Shown here: in pieces, positions 25,744 to 33,518 of the stretch
Position numbering within the stretch: position 1 is the stretch's first letter
Layout of the letters: each line of letters opens with the position of its first letter
Source: an uncultured Bacilli bacterium
GTDB lineage: Bacteria > Bacillota_I > Bacilli_A > RF39 > UBA660
Reading direction: 5' to 3'
Assembly: GCA_934183185.1 (NCBI GenBank)
Contig: CAKPSO010000008.1
Span: 1-49,303 of the forward strand
Length of the DNA stretch: 49,303 bases
Notes under the pieces: model-generated
What the model saw: the letters and a program-made list of their open reading frames with translations, nothing else
Told to the model about the DNA's origin: nothing
Databases searched by the model: none
Translations under genes and position numbers: made by a program

Positions 25744-26967
25744 TTACTCTCCGTTCTTTAATTTTTCTAGTTTTTCGTATATCTGTTTTAATGTTCTTTC
25801 ATTTACAGATGTATCTTTAGGAATGTAGTATTTTCTATTCTTTAAATTATCTGGTAGGTATTGTTGCACAACATAGTTGTTTGGATAATCATGAGGGTAC
25901 TTATATTCACTTGTACCACCACCTCTTAGGTATTCTGGCATTTGCCCGCATCTTCCTGTTTCAATATCTGCTAGTGCTTTATCAAGGGCTAAGTGAGCAG
26001 TATTTGATTTAGGAGATAAAGCCATCTCTACTATTATTTCTCCTAGTGGAATCCTAGCTTCTGGTAGACCAACTAATTCTGCAGCGTGAATTGCTGCCAT
26101 TACCTTTGGTCCAATACTAGGGTTAGCTAGACCAATATCTTCATAAGCTATAACACTCATTCTTCTATAAATGCTATCTAAATCACCTGATTCTATTAAT
26201 CTAGCTAAATAATGTAGAGAAGCATCTACATCACTTCCTCTGATTGATTTTTGAAAGGCTGATAATACATCATAGTGCCCATCACCATCTTTGTCATGGA
26301 AAAATGCTGGCTTATTATTTACATTTTTTAGAGTATCAAGAGTTATCTTTTTATCAGTAGTAGAATAGAATGCTACTTCTAATAGATTGTAGGCATATCT
26401 TAGATCATTACCTGAAATGGTAGCAATATAACTAAGACATTCATCACTAATTTCTATACCGGCTAAATCTGGATATTTAATAGCTTTTTTTAATGCCTCT
26501 ATTATATCTTCTTCTTCTAGTGGCTTAAGTTCAAATAGTTGACATCTACTACGTATGGCAGGATTAATAGCATGATATGGATTAGATGTGGTCATACCAA
26601 TTAGAGTGATTAAACCACTTTCAAGTTGGGGTAGAAGTAAATCTTGTTTATCTTTATTTAAACGATGTATTTCATCCATAATAAGTACTATTCCATCATA
26701 CATTTTTGCTTCTTCTACAACTATATCAAAGTCTTTTTTATTATTTATAGTAGCATTTAAGAAACGATATCTAACACCTAGATCTTTTACTATGGCATTA
26801 GCTATAGATGTTTTTCCAATTCCAGGAGGGCCATATAATATCATAGAAAATAATTTTTTATTATTAATTAAGTTACGTAGTATCTTTCCTTCACCAAGTA
26901 AGTGTTTTTGACCTACAACCTCATCTATAGAATTTGGAGCTAGTTTGGAAGCAAGCAGTTTATCCAT
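25744..26967 (-). CDS. rarA: Replication-associated recombination protein A (RarA/MgsA), AAA+ ATPase
   Basis: 407-aa clamp-loader-like ATPase that acts at stalled replication forks. The N-terminus LLASKLAPNSIDEVVGQKHL is typical. Walker A is YGPPGIGKTS, Walker B is LIMDEIHRLN, sensor 1 is GMTTSNPYHAIN and the arginine finger region is NPAIRSRCQLFELKPL. The C-terminal tetramerisation domain has SIRGSDVDASLHYLARLIE and EYKYPHDYPNNYV. Length is close to normal. It is divergent from xerD and leads a two-gene operon with the kinase-like gene. Confidence 0.96.
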   Translation of the reverse strand: MDKLLASKLAPNSIDEVVGQKHLLGEGKILRNLINNKKLFSMILYGPPGIGKTSIANAIVKDLGVRYRFLNATINNKKDFDIVVEEAKMYDGIVLIMDEIHRLNKDKQDLLLPQLESGLITLIGMTTSNPYHAINPAIRSRCQLFELKPLEEEDIIEALKKAIKYPDLAGIEISDECLSYIATISGNDLRYAYNLLEVAFYSTTDKKITLDTLKNVNNKPAFFHDKDGDGHYDVLSAFQKSIRGSDVDASLHYLARLIESGDLDSIYRRMSVIAYEDIGLANPSIGPKVMAAIHAAELVGLPEARIPLGEIIVEMALSPKSNTAHLALDKALADIETGRCGQMPEYLRGGGTSEYKYPHDYPNNYVVQQYLPDNLKNRKYYIPKDTSVNERTLKQIYEKLEKLKNGE

Positions 26968-26991
26968 GTAATCACCTTCAATACTATTATT

Positions 26992-27021
26992 TTATCAAAT
27001 ATTTAAAAAATATGCTATAAT
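26992..27021 (+). promoter_or_regulatory. Probable promoter of xerD-deoB
   Basis: TTATCA (26992-26997) and TATAAT (27016-27021) are separated by 18 bp in the rarA/xerD divergent gap. Confidence 0.5.
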
Positions 27022-27045
27022 ATGTATAGATAGAGATGTGATTTT

Positions 27046-27945
27046 ATGAATTTTGATGAGGCAATAGAAGAATATATTGAGTATGTTTTAGTTGAACAGC
27101 ATTTATCTAATAATACTAAATTATCTTATGAAAATGAATTGAAAAAATATAGATATTATTTGGAAAATGATAGAAAAATAGTTAGAGTTAATGAAATAAC
27201 TACTAATGATATTACTAACTATCTATCATATTTAAAAAGCGTGAATTTAAACGCTAAAACTATTGCTCATAGTATAACTGTTATTAGAAATTTTCATAAA
27301 TATCTATTAAAAATTGGAGTTGTTAGTAATGATGTTACTGCTAATATCGAACAACCTAAGATAAGAAAATCTTTACCCCAAACATTATCAGTAGAAGAAG
27401 TTGATGATCTATTAGATATTGAACTTGTTACTCCATTTGACTATCGTAATAAAGCTATGTTAGAATTATTGTATGGAACGGGATTAAGAGTTAGTGAACT
27501 TATATCATTAACATTAAATGATATTGATGTTATTAACTGTACATTACGTTGCATGGGTAAAGGTAGTAAGGAAAGAATAGTTCCTATTAATGAGTATATT
27601 ATTGAATATTTAGAAAAATATTTAGATGAACGTCCTAAATTAGAAAAGAATGTCAAATATAAAGAAGTTTTTTTAAATAATCATGGTAAACCTATTACTA
27701 GGCAAGGTTTCTTTAAAATACTTAAGAAAATACTTAGGAAAAAGGGACTTAATACTAATGTATCACCGCATACTTTAAGACATAGTTTTGCAACTCATTT
27801 ATTAGAAAATGGAGCTAATTTGAGATTAATACAGGAAATGCTTGGACATAGTGATATTTCAACTACCAAGATTTACACTCATGTTTCTAATAAAAAAGTA
27901 GAAAATGATTATTTAAAATATCAACCAAGAAAAGAGGAGAATTAA
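27046..27945 (+). CDS. xerD: Site-specific tyrosine recombinase XerD/XerC type
   Basis: 299-aa recombinase that resolves chromosome dimers at dif. An N-terminal SAM-like core-binding domain (about 5-90) is followed by the catalytic domain, with all active-site residues seen: Arg148 (GTGLRVSE), Lys172 (MGKGSKERIVP), His242 and Arg245 (PHTLRHSFATH), His268 (LGHSDISTT) and nucleophile Tyr277 (KIYTHVS). Housekeeping status rather than a phage integrase is supported by its length and by deoB starting one base after its stop; Bacillus also has xerD (ripX) next to drm/deoB. Confidence 0.94.
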   Translation: MNFDEAIEEYIEYVLVEQHLSNNTKLSYENELKKYRYYLENDRKIVRVNEITTNDITNYLSYLKSVNLNAKTIAHSITVIRNFHKYLLKIGVVSNDVTANIEQPKIRKSLPQTLSVEEVDDLLDIELVTPFDYRNKAMLELLYGTGLRVSELISLTLNDIDVINCTLRCMGKGSKERIVPINEYIIEYLEKYLDERPKLEKNVKYKEVFLNNHGKPITRQGFFKILKKILRKKGLNTNVSPHTLRHSFATHLLENGANLRLIQEMLGHSDISTTKIYTHVSNKKVENDYLKYQPRKEEN

Positions 27946-27946
27946 C

Positions 27947-29113
27947 ATGAAATTTAAAAGAGTATTTTTATTAATTTTGGATTCGTTAGGAGTAGGGGAA
28001 GCACTAGATGCTAATAATTATGGTGATGAAGGAGCTAATACTTTAGGACATATTAGGGAAAATTATGATTTGTTTGTACCTAATCTTCAAAAACTAGGTT
28101 TTTTAAATACTATTAATATGGATGAAAATAATGATGTTGAAGCATATTACACTATAGCTAGACCTACAAATCCTGGTAAAGATACTATGACAGGACATTA
28201 TGAGTTAGTTGGTATTAGAAATTTAGTACCATTCAAAAACTTTGTTGATAAAGGGTTTCCTAGTGAATTAGTAGAAAAAATTGAACAGGTAACTAAGCAT
28301 AGAGTAATTGGAAATAGAAATGCTGATGGTATTGATATAATTAATGAATTAGGAGAACGTCATATGGAATATGGGGCACTTATTCTATATACATCAAATG
28401 GATCTAATTTATGTGTTGCTGCTCATGAAGATATTGTTCCGGTAGCTAAATTATATGAATATGCAGAAAAAATACGTGAAATAACTTTAACTGAAGAATT
28501 CAAAGTTGGAAGAGTAATTGCTAGAGTTTTTACTGGTAATCCTGGTAAATTTAAGTTTACTAATGAACTTCGAGAATTTGCATTGAAACCTCCTACTAAA
28601 AGTGTACTTAATATGCTTAATGAAAATAATTATGCTGTCATTTCTATAGGTAAGGTAGCTGATATATTTGATGAAGAAGGTTTTACTAAGAAGATTAAAG
28701 CTAAGGATAATCAAGAGGGTATTAATAAGCTAACTGATATAATGGGTAAAAATTTTACTGGATTATGTATGGCTAATTTAAGTGATTTCGATTCTTTATA
28801 TGCTCATAAACGTGATTTAGAAGGTTATGCTAGAGCAATAGAAGAGTTAGATGTAGAAATACCTATGATAATCAATAAACTTGATATGGATGATTTACTT
28901 ATAATTACAGCTGATCATGGATGTGATCCTACTTTTAAGGGAACATTTCATACGAGAGAGAATGTACCAGTAATCATATATGGTAGAAATCTTAAAGAAC
29001 CTAAACGTTTAGAAATATTAGAATCTATGGCTGATATTGGTGCTACTATTGCAGAAAATTTTGAGGTTAGTAGACCATTGATTGGTAAGAGTATTTTAGA
29101 ACAATTAAAATAG
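27947..29113 (+). CDS. deoB: Phosphopentomutase
   Basis: 388-aa enzyme interconverting (deoxy)ribose 1-phosphate and 5-phosphate in nucleoside salvage. It belongs to the alkaline phosphatase superfamily: metal site LLILDSLGVGEA near the start, catalytic threonine loop in PGKDTMTGHYE, NRNADGIDIINELG, and late metal ligands in LIITADHGCDPTFKGTFHTRE. Length is standard. It is co-transcribed with xerD (one-base gap) and followed directly by a strong terminator. No purine nucleoside phosphorylase gene follows, unlike in Bacillus. Confidence 0.97.
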   Translation: MKFKRVFLLILDSLGVGEALDANNYGDEGANTLGHIRENYDLFVPNLQKLGFLNTINMDENNDVEAYYTIARPTNPGKDTMTGHYELVGIRNLVPFKNFVDKGFPSELVEKIEQVTKHRVIGNRNADGIDIINELGERHMEYGALILYTSNGSNLCVAAHEDIVPVAKLYEYAEKIREITLTEEFKVGRVIARVFTGNPGKFKFTNELREFALKPPTKSVLNMLNENNYAVISIGKVADIFDEEGFTKKIKAKDNQEGINKLTDIMGKNFTGLCMANLSDFDSLYAHKRDLEGYARAIEELDVEIPMIINKLDMDDLLIITADHGCDPTFKGTFHTRENVPVIIYGRNLKEPKRLEILESMADIGATIAENFEVSRPLIGKSILEQLK

Positions 29114-29141
29114 TAGAGAAACTTGTCTCTACTATTTTAAT
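29107..29141 (+). terminator. Terminator of xerD-deoB
   Basis: AAAATAGTAGAGA (29107-29119) and TCTCTACTATTTT (29126-29138) form a perfect 13-bp stem with a 6-base loop. The stop codon of deoB is inside the stem. Confidence 0.9.
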
Positions 29142-29186
29142 TATAAATAGGCTAGGGAAGGGGTAATACTCCCTATTCTATTAATA

Positions 29187-29366
29187 TTAATCGTTGTTTT
29201 TACTACATTTAAAACTTTTGCAAGCTGTTTCATCTTTATCAGAAGGCTCATGACAACAACATCCAACTTGAATTTCATCTAGTGTGCAACAACAATCTTT
29301 AGTATCTTGATAATCACATGATTTAACATCACATTTAATCTTCTGCTTATCTTTATCTTTTTTCAT
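29187..29366 (-). CDS. Small Cys-rich protein, DUF1540-like
   Basis: 59 aa with ten cysteines (12, 17, 25-27, 36-38, 49, 54). The run IKCDVKSCDY, CCTLDEIQVG and TACKSFKC match the DUF1540 pattern, a small presumed metal-binding family in spore-forming and other Bacillota. GGAGGT lies 7 bases before the ATG, a strong site for such a short gene. It is isolated on the minus strand between the deoB terminator and a long AT-rich region. An imperfect hairpin at about 29147-29182 could be its terminator. Function is unknown; metal binding is inferred from the cysteines. Confidence 0.8.
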   Translation of the reverse strand: MKKDKDKQKIKCDVKSCDYQDTKDCCCTLDEIQVGCCCHEPSDKDETACKSFKCSKNND

Positions 29367-29655
29367 TTTTTAACCTCCACTATTATGTTGTACACATTAT
29401 AAACAATTATACTTAAAATTTGTATTTGCTAGAATGAATCGAGAATTAAAAAGACGTATAATTGCCCACCTCGATTTAAAATATAGACTTCCCCTATTTT
29501 TAATTTTTATTATAAAAGGGGAGTTATAGTTGTATTTTAGGTTTTATACATTAATTAGTAGTAATATTTGATTATTATTAATTTAAATAATAAGAATGAC
29601 TATATGTATGGATGGATATTTTAATTATGTATAAATAAATTATATTTGTATATTA

Positions 29656-29688
29656 TATATACATATAGTATTATAATATATGTATATA
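29656..29688. repeat. 12-bp AT-only-type inverted repeat
   Basis: TATATACATATA (29656-29667) and TATATGTATATA (29677-29688) are perfect inverted arms around nine bases. In such AT-rich DNA, chance palindromes are common, so no function is assigned. Confidence 0.5.
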
Positions 29689-29842
29689 ATCTGTAATGAT
29701 ATAATTTAAGTAAATGATATGTTAATTTAATTAGATATGTTATGATAATAATGATATATAAAGTAGTATAGATGTTAATGTTTTTAAATTAATTTTTATA
29801 GAAGTTAACATAATATAAATTATACGAAGCAATTATTTGAAC

Positions 29843-29880
29843 AAAAAACACGAGTATTGAATGATAAAATCGTGTTTTTT
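29843..29880. terminator. Strong bidirectional terminator-like hairpin in the intergenic region
   Basis: AAAAAACACGA (29843-29853) and TCGTGTTTTTT (29870-29880) form a perfect 11-bp stem whose A and T runs would work in either direction. No recognised gene ends next to it, which hints at an unannotated transcript such as a small RNA. Confidence 0.65.
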
Positions 29881-30201
29881 ATAATCGTAGCAATATAATC
29901 CAATATGTTTACTTTTAATAAAATCTATGTATATTTTTGAATAAAAAATGAAACTTATTTTTGCAAGAAAATAGAAATTAATTTTGAATAATATTTTTTA
30001 ATTATTAATGGTGTTACATATCATTTGATAATATACTTCATATCTTTTAATATTATTTTTTAAATAAGTTCAAGTTCATCATCATTGTTATACCACCCTA
30101 CTACATTTTTACTTTCATAGACATTATTCTATAAGTAAATAATATCATACAAAATAAAAAAGAGCTAGCAAATTCTAACTCTTTATACACAATATATATA
30201 T

Positions 30202-30969
30202 TTATACTTTTCTTGATTGTATTTCAGCTATTTTATCGAGTACTTCTTTTGCATTTTCACTGTTTATTTCGGTATATCCTAATTCTTTTAAAGCTTGTAC
30301 TTTAGCCGTATTTAATTCTTGAGTTCTACTTAATCTTTCTTCTTTTTTATGTTCTATTTCTTGAACAAATCTTTTATGTGTTTCAGCTATTTTAGAACGA
30401 GATGCTCCGCCATTAGCATATAAAGTCATTGCTGAGAATAAGATACTCTCAAATATAAACTGCTGATTTTCGTTGAATGCATATTCTGTATGTTCAATGA
30501 AGCCCATTGATTTAGCCATATAAGCAAGAATATACTTTAGTTCTTTATTGTTGTCCATTGATTGCAGAAAATAATATAAATAACGATAACTATGATAAGT
30601 TTCTTTAGTTTTATCATCAGTTAATTTTTCCTTTAATAATGAAATGATGTCAGTTAAAAGTTCTTGTTCCTTTTTACTAAAACCTTTTAGATCAGTTAAT
30701 ATTTCTTTACCAGACGTTTCCTTTACACTATCATTTAATCTATTTTCTACCTGAATAATATATTCACCATTTACTTTGATTGAATCAACCTCTTTAGTTG
30801 TTGATACACCAAGTAAACATAATATTTTCATGACTTTTTCTTTTGGCCAATCATCCAAGTTATCTTCAGCTAAGTAATTGTATAGCATTTGTCTTGATAC
30901 TCCAAGATATTTAGCTAAACGAACTTTTGATATTCCAAGTTCGACAAATAATTCATTTAATTTCTTCAT
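30202..30969 (-). CDS. Helix-turn-helix DNA-binding protein (XRE-like N-terminus)
   Basis: 255 aa. Residues 10-35 form a helix-turn-helix (SKVRLAKYLGVSRQMLYNYL), followed by WPKEKVMKILCLLGVS, a pattern of Cro/XRE-like domains. The rest is helical and highly charged: a central region (SYRYLYYFLQSMDNNKEL) and a C-terminal tail with a probable coiled coil (HKRFVQEIEHKKEERLSRTQEL). The ligand and targets are unknown. ATG 30969 is chosen over the upstream GTG at 30978 because AGGTGG sits 5 bases before it. A promoter with an adjoining palindrome lies just upstream, consistent with autoregulation. Confidence 0.78.
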   Translation of the reverse strand: MKKLNELFVELGISKVRLAKYLGVSRQMLYNYLAEDNLDDWPKEKVMKILCLLGVSTTKEVDSIKVNGEYIIQVENRLNDSVKETSGKEILTDLKGFSKKEQELLTDIISLLKEKLTDDKTKETYHSYRYLYYFLQSMDNNKELKYILAYMAKSMGFIEHTEYAFNENQQFIFESILFSAMTLYANGGASRSKIAETHKRFVQEIEHKKEERLSRTQELNTAKVQALKELGYTEINSENAKEVLDKIAEIQSRKV

Positions 30970-30986
30970 GTTAACCACCTAATATA

Positions 30987-31014
30987 ATTCTAACATATTT
31001 GACAGAAAAAGCAA
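30987..31014 (-). promoter_or_regulatory. Promoter of the HTH regulator gene
   Basis: On the minus strand, TTGCTT (31009-31014) and TAGAAT (30987-30992) are spaced by 16 bp. The -35 abuts the palindrome at 31015-31028. Confidence 0.5.
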
Positions 31015-31028
31015 GTGTAAACTTACAC
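31015..31028. promoter_or_regulatory. Palindrome abutting the HTH gene promoter, candidate operator
   Basis: GTGTAA-AC-TTACAC is a 6-bp inverted repeat with a 2-base centre, ending exactly where the -35 of the HTH gene begins. Its position suggests an operator for the encoded regulator. It could instead be part of an mnmA 3' hairpin. Confidence 0.4.
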
Positions 31029-31035
31029 ATTCACT

Positions 31036-32142
31036 TTACAAAATATACCATATTTTTTCACCGTTTTTGGAAACACTTTTTATGATTCCACCGCCTAGAC
31101 ATTGTTCATTATCGTATAAAACGCAGGCTTGTCCAGGAGTAACCGCTTTAACATCTTTATATTTTACTTTTATCTCACCATTATCTAAATATTCCAATTC
31201 AACAGGATAATCTTCCCCACGATATCTAAATTTTGCTGTACATTTTGTTGGACGCACATCACAGTTAAAATTAACAGTATCAATAATACAACTATCTGAC
31301 TTTAAATATTCATTATCATCACCTAGTGCAATATATAAAATATTTTTTTCAAGATTTTTTCCTACTACAAACATTCTATCTTTGGTACCACCAACATCAA
31401 GCCCTCTTCTCTGCCCTATTGTATAATACATAAGTCCTATATGTTTTCCAACAACTTCGTTTGTTTCAATATCAACTATGTCTCCAGGCAAGTTAGGAAG
31501 ATAATTTTTTAAGAAGTTTTTAAAGTTTCTTTCACCTATAAAGCATATACCAGTAGAATCTTTCTTTTTAGCTGTAATTAAGCCATATGCTTCAGCAATT
31601 TCTCTTACTTTAGGTTTCTCTAAATCCCCAATAGGGAACAATACATTTTCTAACTGTTTAGCATTTAATTGAGATAAGAAATAAGTCTGATCTTTATTTT
31701 GATCAATAGCTCTTAGAAGCTTTCCATCTTTTATTCTAGCATAGTGACCAGTGGCAATATAATCAGCACCTAATCTTTTAGCTTCCCTAATAAAATAATC
31801 AAACTTTATATATTTATTACACATTACATCTGGATTTGGTGTTCTACCTTTTTTTAATTCATCTAGAAAATATGTAAATACATTATCCCAGTATTCTTTC
31901 ACAAAATCTATTCTATGTAATGGTATATCTATCTTTTTACATACTGCTAAAGCATCGTTATAATCCTGTTCTTGTGGGCATATATTTTCATTTAACGTAG
32001 GGTTACCTAATATATCACCGTTTATTGAAGCATCCCAGTTTCTCATAAATAAGCCAATAACTTCATAACCTTGCTGTTTTAATAGAATTGCAGCAACACT
32101 GCTATCTACTCCACCACTCATTCCAATTACTACTTTTTTCAT
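31036..32142 (-). CDS. mnmA: tRNA-specific 2-thiouridylase MnmA
   Basis: 368-aa enzyme that makes 2-thiouridine at the wobble position of tRNA-Lys, -Glu and -Gln. The PP-loop is GMSGGVDSSVAA near the N-terminus. The catalytic cysteines are in TPNPDVMCNKYIKF and STGICFIGERNF. Other motifs are ATGHYARI, DQTYFLSQL and the C-terminal GQACVLYD barrel. ATG 32142 follows AAGGTGA by 5 bases; an in-frame GTG at 32151 lies inside that site and is rejected. spoIIM lies upstream on the same strand, 34 bases away. Confidence 0.96.
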   Translation of the reverse strand: MKKVVIGMSGGVDSSVAAILLKQQGYEVIGLFMRNWDASINGDILGNPTLNENICPQEQDYNDALAVCKKIDIPLHRIDFVKEYWDNVFTYFLDELKKGRTPNPDVMCNKYIKFDYFIREAKRLGADYIATGHYARIKDGKLLRAIDQNKDQTYFLSQLNAKQLENVLFPIGDLEKPKVREIAEAYGLITAKKKDSTGICFIGERNFKNFLKNYLPNLPGDIVDIETNEVVGKHIGLMYYTIGQRRGLDVGGTKDRMFVVGKNLEKNILYIALGDDNEYLKSDSCIIDTVNFNCDVRPTKCTAKFRYRGEDYPVELEYLDNGEIKVKYKDVKAVTPGQACVLYDNEQCLGGGIIKSVSKNGEKIWYIL

Positions 32143-32176
32143 AAACTTCACCTTGTTTTATTATACAGCATATAGT

Positions 32177-32797
32177 CTAAAAAATAAATAAATTTATAAA
32201 GTGTGGCGTTATATATGTTTCAAATAAAGAACATATAATTAATATGACTAGAGAAATACCGCCTATTTTTAAATACTTTAAAAAATATTCACGTATATTT
32301 ATATTTTTCTTAAAGAATAATATTTTAACTAATTTAATTGAAAAAGAAAATGCATAATATGTTAGTAGTAACCAAATTATAAGATAAATTAATTGATGAG
32401 GAAATATATATGAAATTGATAGTAAGATCCCCTTAAAGCCATAATTACTTAGTATTGATATTATAGAAAATCCTAATACGAATGATTTAAAGAATAGAAA
32501 AAATAATATAAATGGTATCCCAATGATAGATATTCCTAATAACCAGATTATAACTAAAGATAACATATTAGATGATATACTATTAATTAGAGTATTAGTA
32601 AAATTTAGTTCATTATTTTTAATATTACTAAAAAAAGTATTTAATTCCTTACTTAGTAGTGATGTATCTTCCCTACTTATAAAGAATAAAAATAATATAC
32701 CAGAAATAAAACCAATTAGCATGATAATTAGTAAAAATAAATACTTTCTTTTTTGAAGTAATAGCTTGTCTTTTTTTATTTGCTTACTTAGTTTCAT
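32177..32797 (-). CDS. spoIIM: Stage II sporulation protein M-like membrane protein
   Basis: 206 aa with about five membrane segments (near 20-40, 80-100, 100-120, 130-155 and 175-195). SpoIIM-family features are the N-terminal YLFLLIIMLIGFISGILF, then NTLINSISSNMLSLVIIWLL, and GISIIGIPFILFFLFFKSFVLGF. In spore formers SpoIIM joins SpoIID and SpoIIP in peptidoglycan remodelling during engulfment; SpoIIM-like proteins also occur in non-sporulating bacteria. AGGTGATAAA precedes the ATG. Bacillus has spoIIM near ripX (xerD) and drm (deoB), which occur about 4 kb away here. Confidence 0.8.
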   Translation of the reverse strand: MKLSKQIKKDKLLLQKRKYLFLLIIMLIGFISGILFLFFISREDTSLLSKELNTFFSNIKNNELNFTNTLINSISSNMLSLVIIWLLGISIIGIPFILFFLFFKSFVLGFSIISILSNYGFKGILLSISYIFPHQLIYLIIWLLLTYYAFSFSIKLVKILFFKKNINIREYFLKYLKIGGISLVILIICSLFETYITPHFINLFIF

Positions 32798-32847
32798 TTT
32801 ATCACCTAGTAAACTTTATTCTGGTTATAAATAAATATACTAAATAT

Positions 32848-32876
32848 TTTACTTTTCTTAAATTTTTTATTATAAT
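32848..32876 (+). promoter_or_regulatory. Promoter of the 30-aa membrane peptide gene
   Basis: TTTACT (32848-32853) and TATAAT (32871-32876) are separated by 17 bp; a GAGGTG ribosome site follows. Confidence 0.65.
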
Positions 32877-32897
32877 GGTAATGTGAGGTGACATATA

Positions 32898-32990
32898 GTG
32901 AATAAAAAGTTAACTAAGTGGGTAGCTGGTTTCTTAGCTTTTCTAATGTTAGGATCATTTGTAGCATCTATTATAATTTATTTCATGTAA
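32898..32990 (+). CDS. 30-aa single-pass membrane peptide (DUF4044-like)
   Basis: The peptide starts at GTG with GAGGTGACA upstream: a basic N-terminus (NKKLTKW) then one hydrophobic helix (AGFLAFLMLGSFVASIIIYF). This arrangement resembles the very short DUF4044-like membrane proteins of Bacilli, whose function is unknown. It has its own promoter (TTTACT-N17-TATAAT) and is followed immediately by a terminator, so it is a complete miniature transcription unit, which supports it being real despite its length. Confidence 0.68.
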   Translation: MNKKLTKWVAGFLAFLMLGSFVASIIIYFM

Positions 32991-33034
32991 AAAGAATCTA
33001 GATATGACTAAATCATATTATAGATTCTTTTTTA
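32991..33034. terminator. Bidirectional terminator
   Basis: AAAGAATCTA (32991-33000) and TAGATTCTTT (33021-33030), followed by further T, form a 10-bp stem. It ends the 30-aa gene on the plus strand and the convergent gene starting at 33418 on the minus strand. Confidence 0.82.
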
Positions 33035-33418
33035 ATCTTCTATAAAGAATAATTTTAAAACGATTCTAGTATCTTTTTCTGTATCAGTTTGAACTATACG
33101 GTAAAGACCTAGATTATACTCAGTAATAGTTTTATCGTTTTCATCTCTTTTACTACTGTTTAAATACCATACTGGATCTTTTTGTTCGTTTATTAGTTTC
33201 ATATTAATGATACCAATAACTGCTTCAAAAATAATAAATATAGCTATAATAGCAAATATTAAATTACCAATTATTCTTCCTATATGTTTTTTCTTTTTAG
33301 GGGCTTTTTTATCTTCCCTTTTAGCCTCTTCAACTTTAACTGGTTCTTCTTTTACTTCACTAATTTCATTTAAACCAATAGTATTTTCTAATTCTTCGGT
33401 ATTAGTTGTTTCTTCCAT
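33032..33418 (-). CDS. Uncharacterised single-pass membrane protein
   Basis: 128 aa. The first 45 residues are cytoplasmic and strongly charged: acidic (Glu/Thr) at first, then a Lys run (KREDKKAPKKKKHIGR). One membrane helix follows at about 47-70 (IIGNLIFAIIAIFIIFEAVI). The remaining ~55 residues include WYLNSSKRDENDKTITEYN and LYRIVQTDTEKDTRIVLKLF, a small extracytoplasmic domain. GGAGGG sits 7 bases before the ATG. No family is recognised. Confidence 0.78.
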   Translation of the reverse strand: MEETTNTEELENTIGLNEISEVKEEPVKVEEAKREDKKAPKKKKHIGRIIGNLIFAIIAIFIIFEAVIGIINMKLINEQKDPVWYLNSSKRDENDKTITEYNLGLYRIVQTDTEKDTRIVLKLFFIED

Positions 33419-33490
33419 GTTATTCCCTCCTATTATGCTTTAATGGTATCATAATTTTTATTAAAAGTAAATATACTTTGAACTAGCAAT

Positions 33491-33518
33491 TAAAAAGAAA
33501 AGAGACAAATGTCTCTTA
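33491..33518 (-). terminator. Terminator of spoIVB
   Basis: On the minus strand, AAGAGAC and GTCTCTT (33511-33517 and 33500-33506) flank a 4-base loop and are followed by TTCTTTTT. The stop codon is part of the stem. Confidence 0.75.

Larger units (their letters stand above)
29367..30201. other. Extremely AT-rich intergenic region (about 835 bp)
   Basis: No convincing full-length gene on either strand. Contents noted: a TATAAT-containing stretch just upstream of the DUF1540-like gene; AATCGAG...CTCGATT inverted arms (about 29437-29476); a possible hairpin with TCCCCT...AGGGGA (about 29489-29523); a 12-bp palindrome at 29656-29688; a perfect terminator-like hairpin at 29843-29880; and a short coding-like remnant on the minus strand at about 30060-30131. 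The middle (29580-29820) is nearly pure A/T. It could hold an unrecognised small RNA or a decayed gene. Confidence 0.6.

Noticed and set aside
27046..27945. Phage or integron-type integrase
   Set aside because: Length, motifs and the xerD-deoB linkage match the housekeeping recombinase; no attachment sites or phage genes are near.
29430..29530. Riboswitch or structured RNA upstream of the DUF1540-like gene
   Set aside because: Two inverted repeats exist, but no known riboswitch core was recognised, and the arms are short in AT-rich sequence.
29580..29820. Replication origin (AT-rich palindromes)
   Set aside because: No DnaA-box cluster and no dnaA/dnaN genes nearby.
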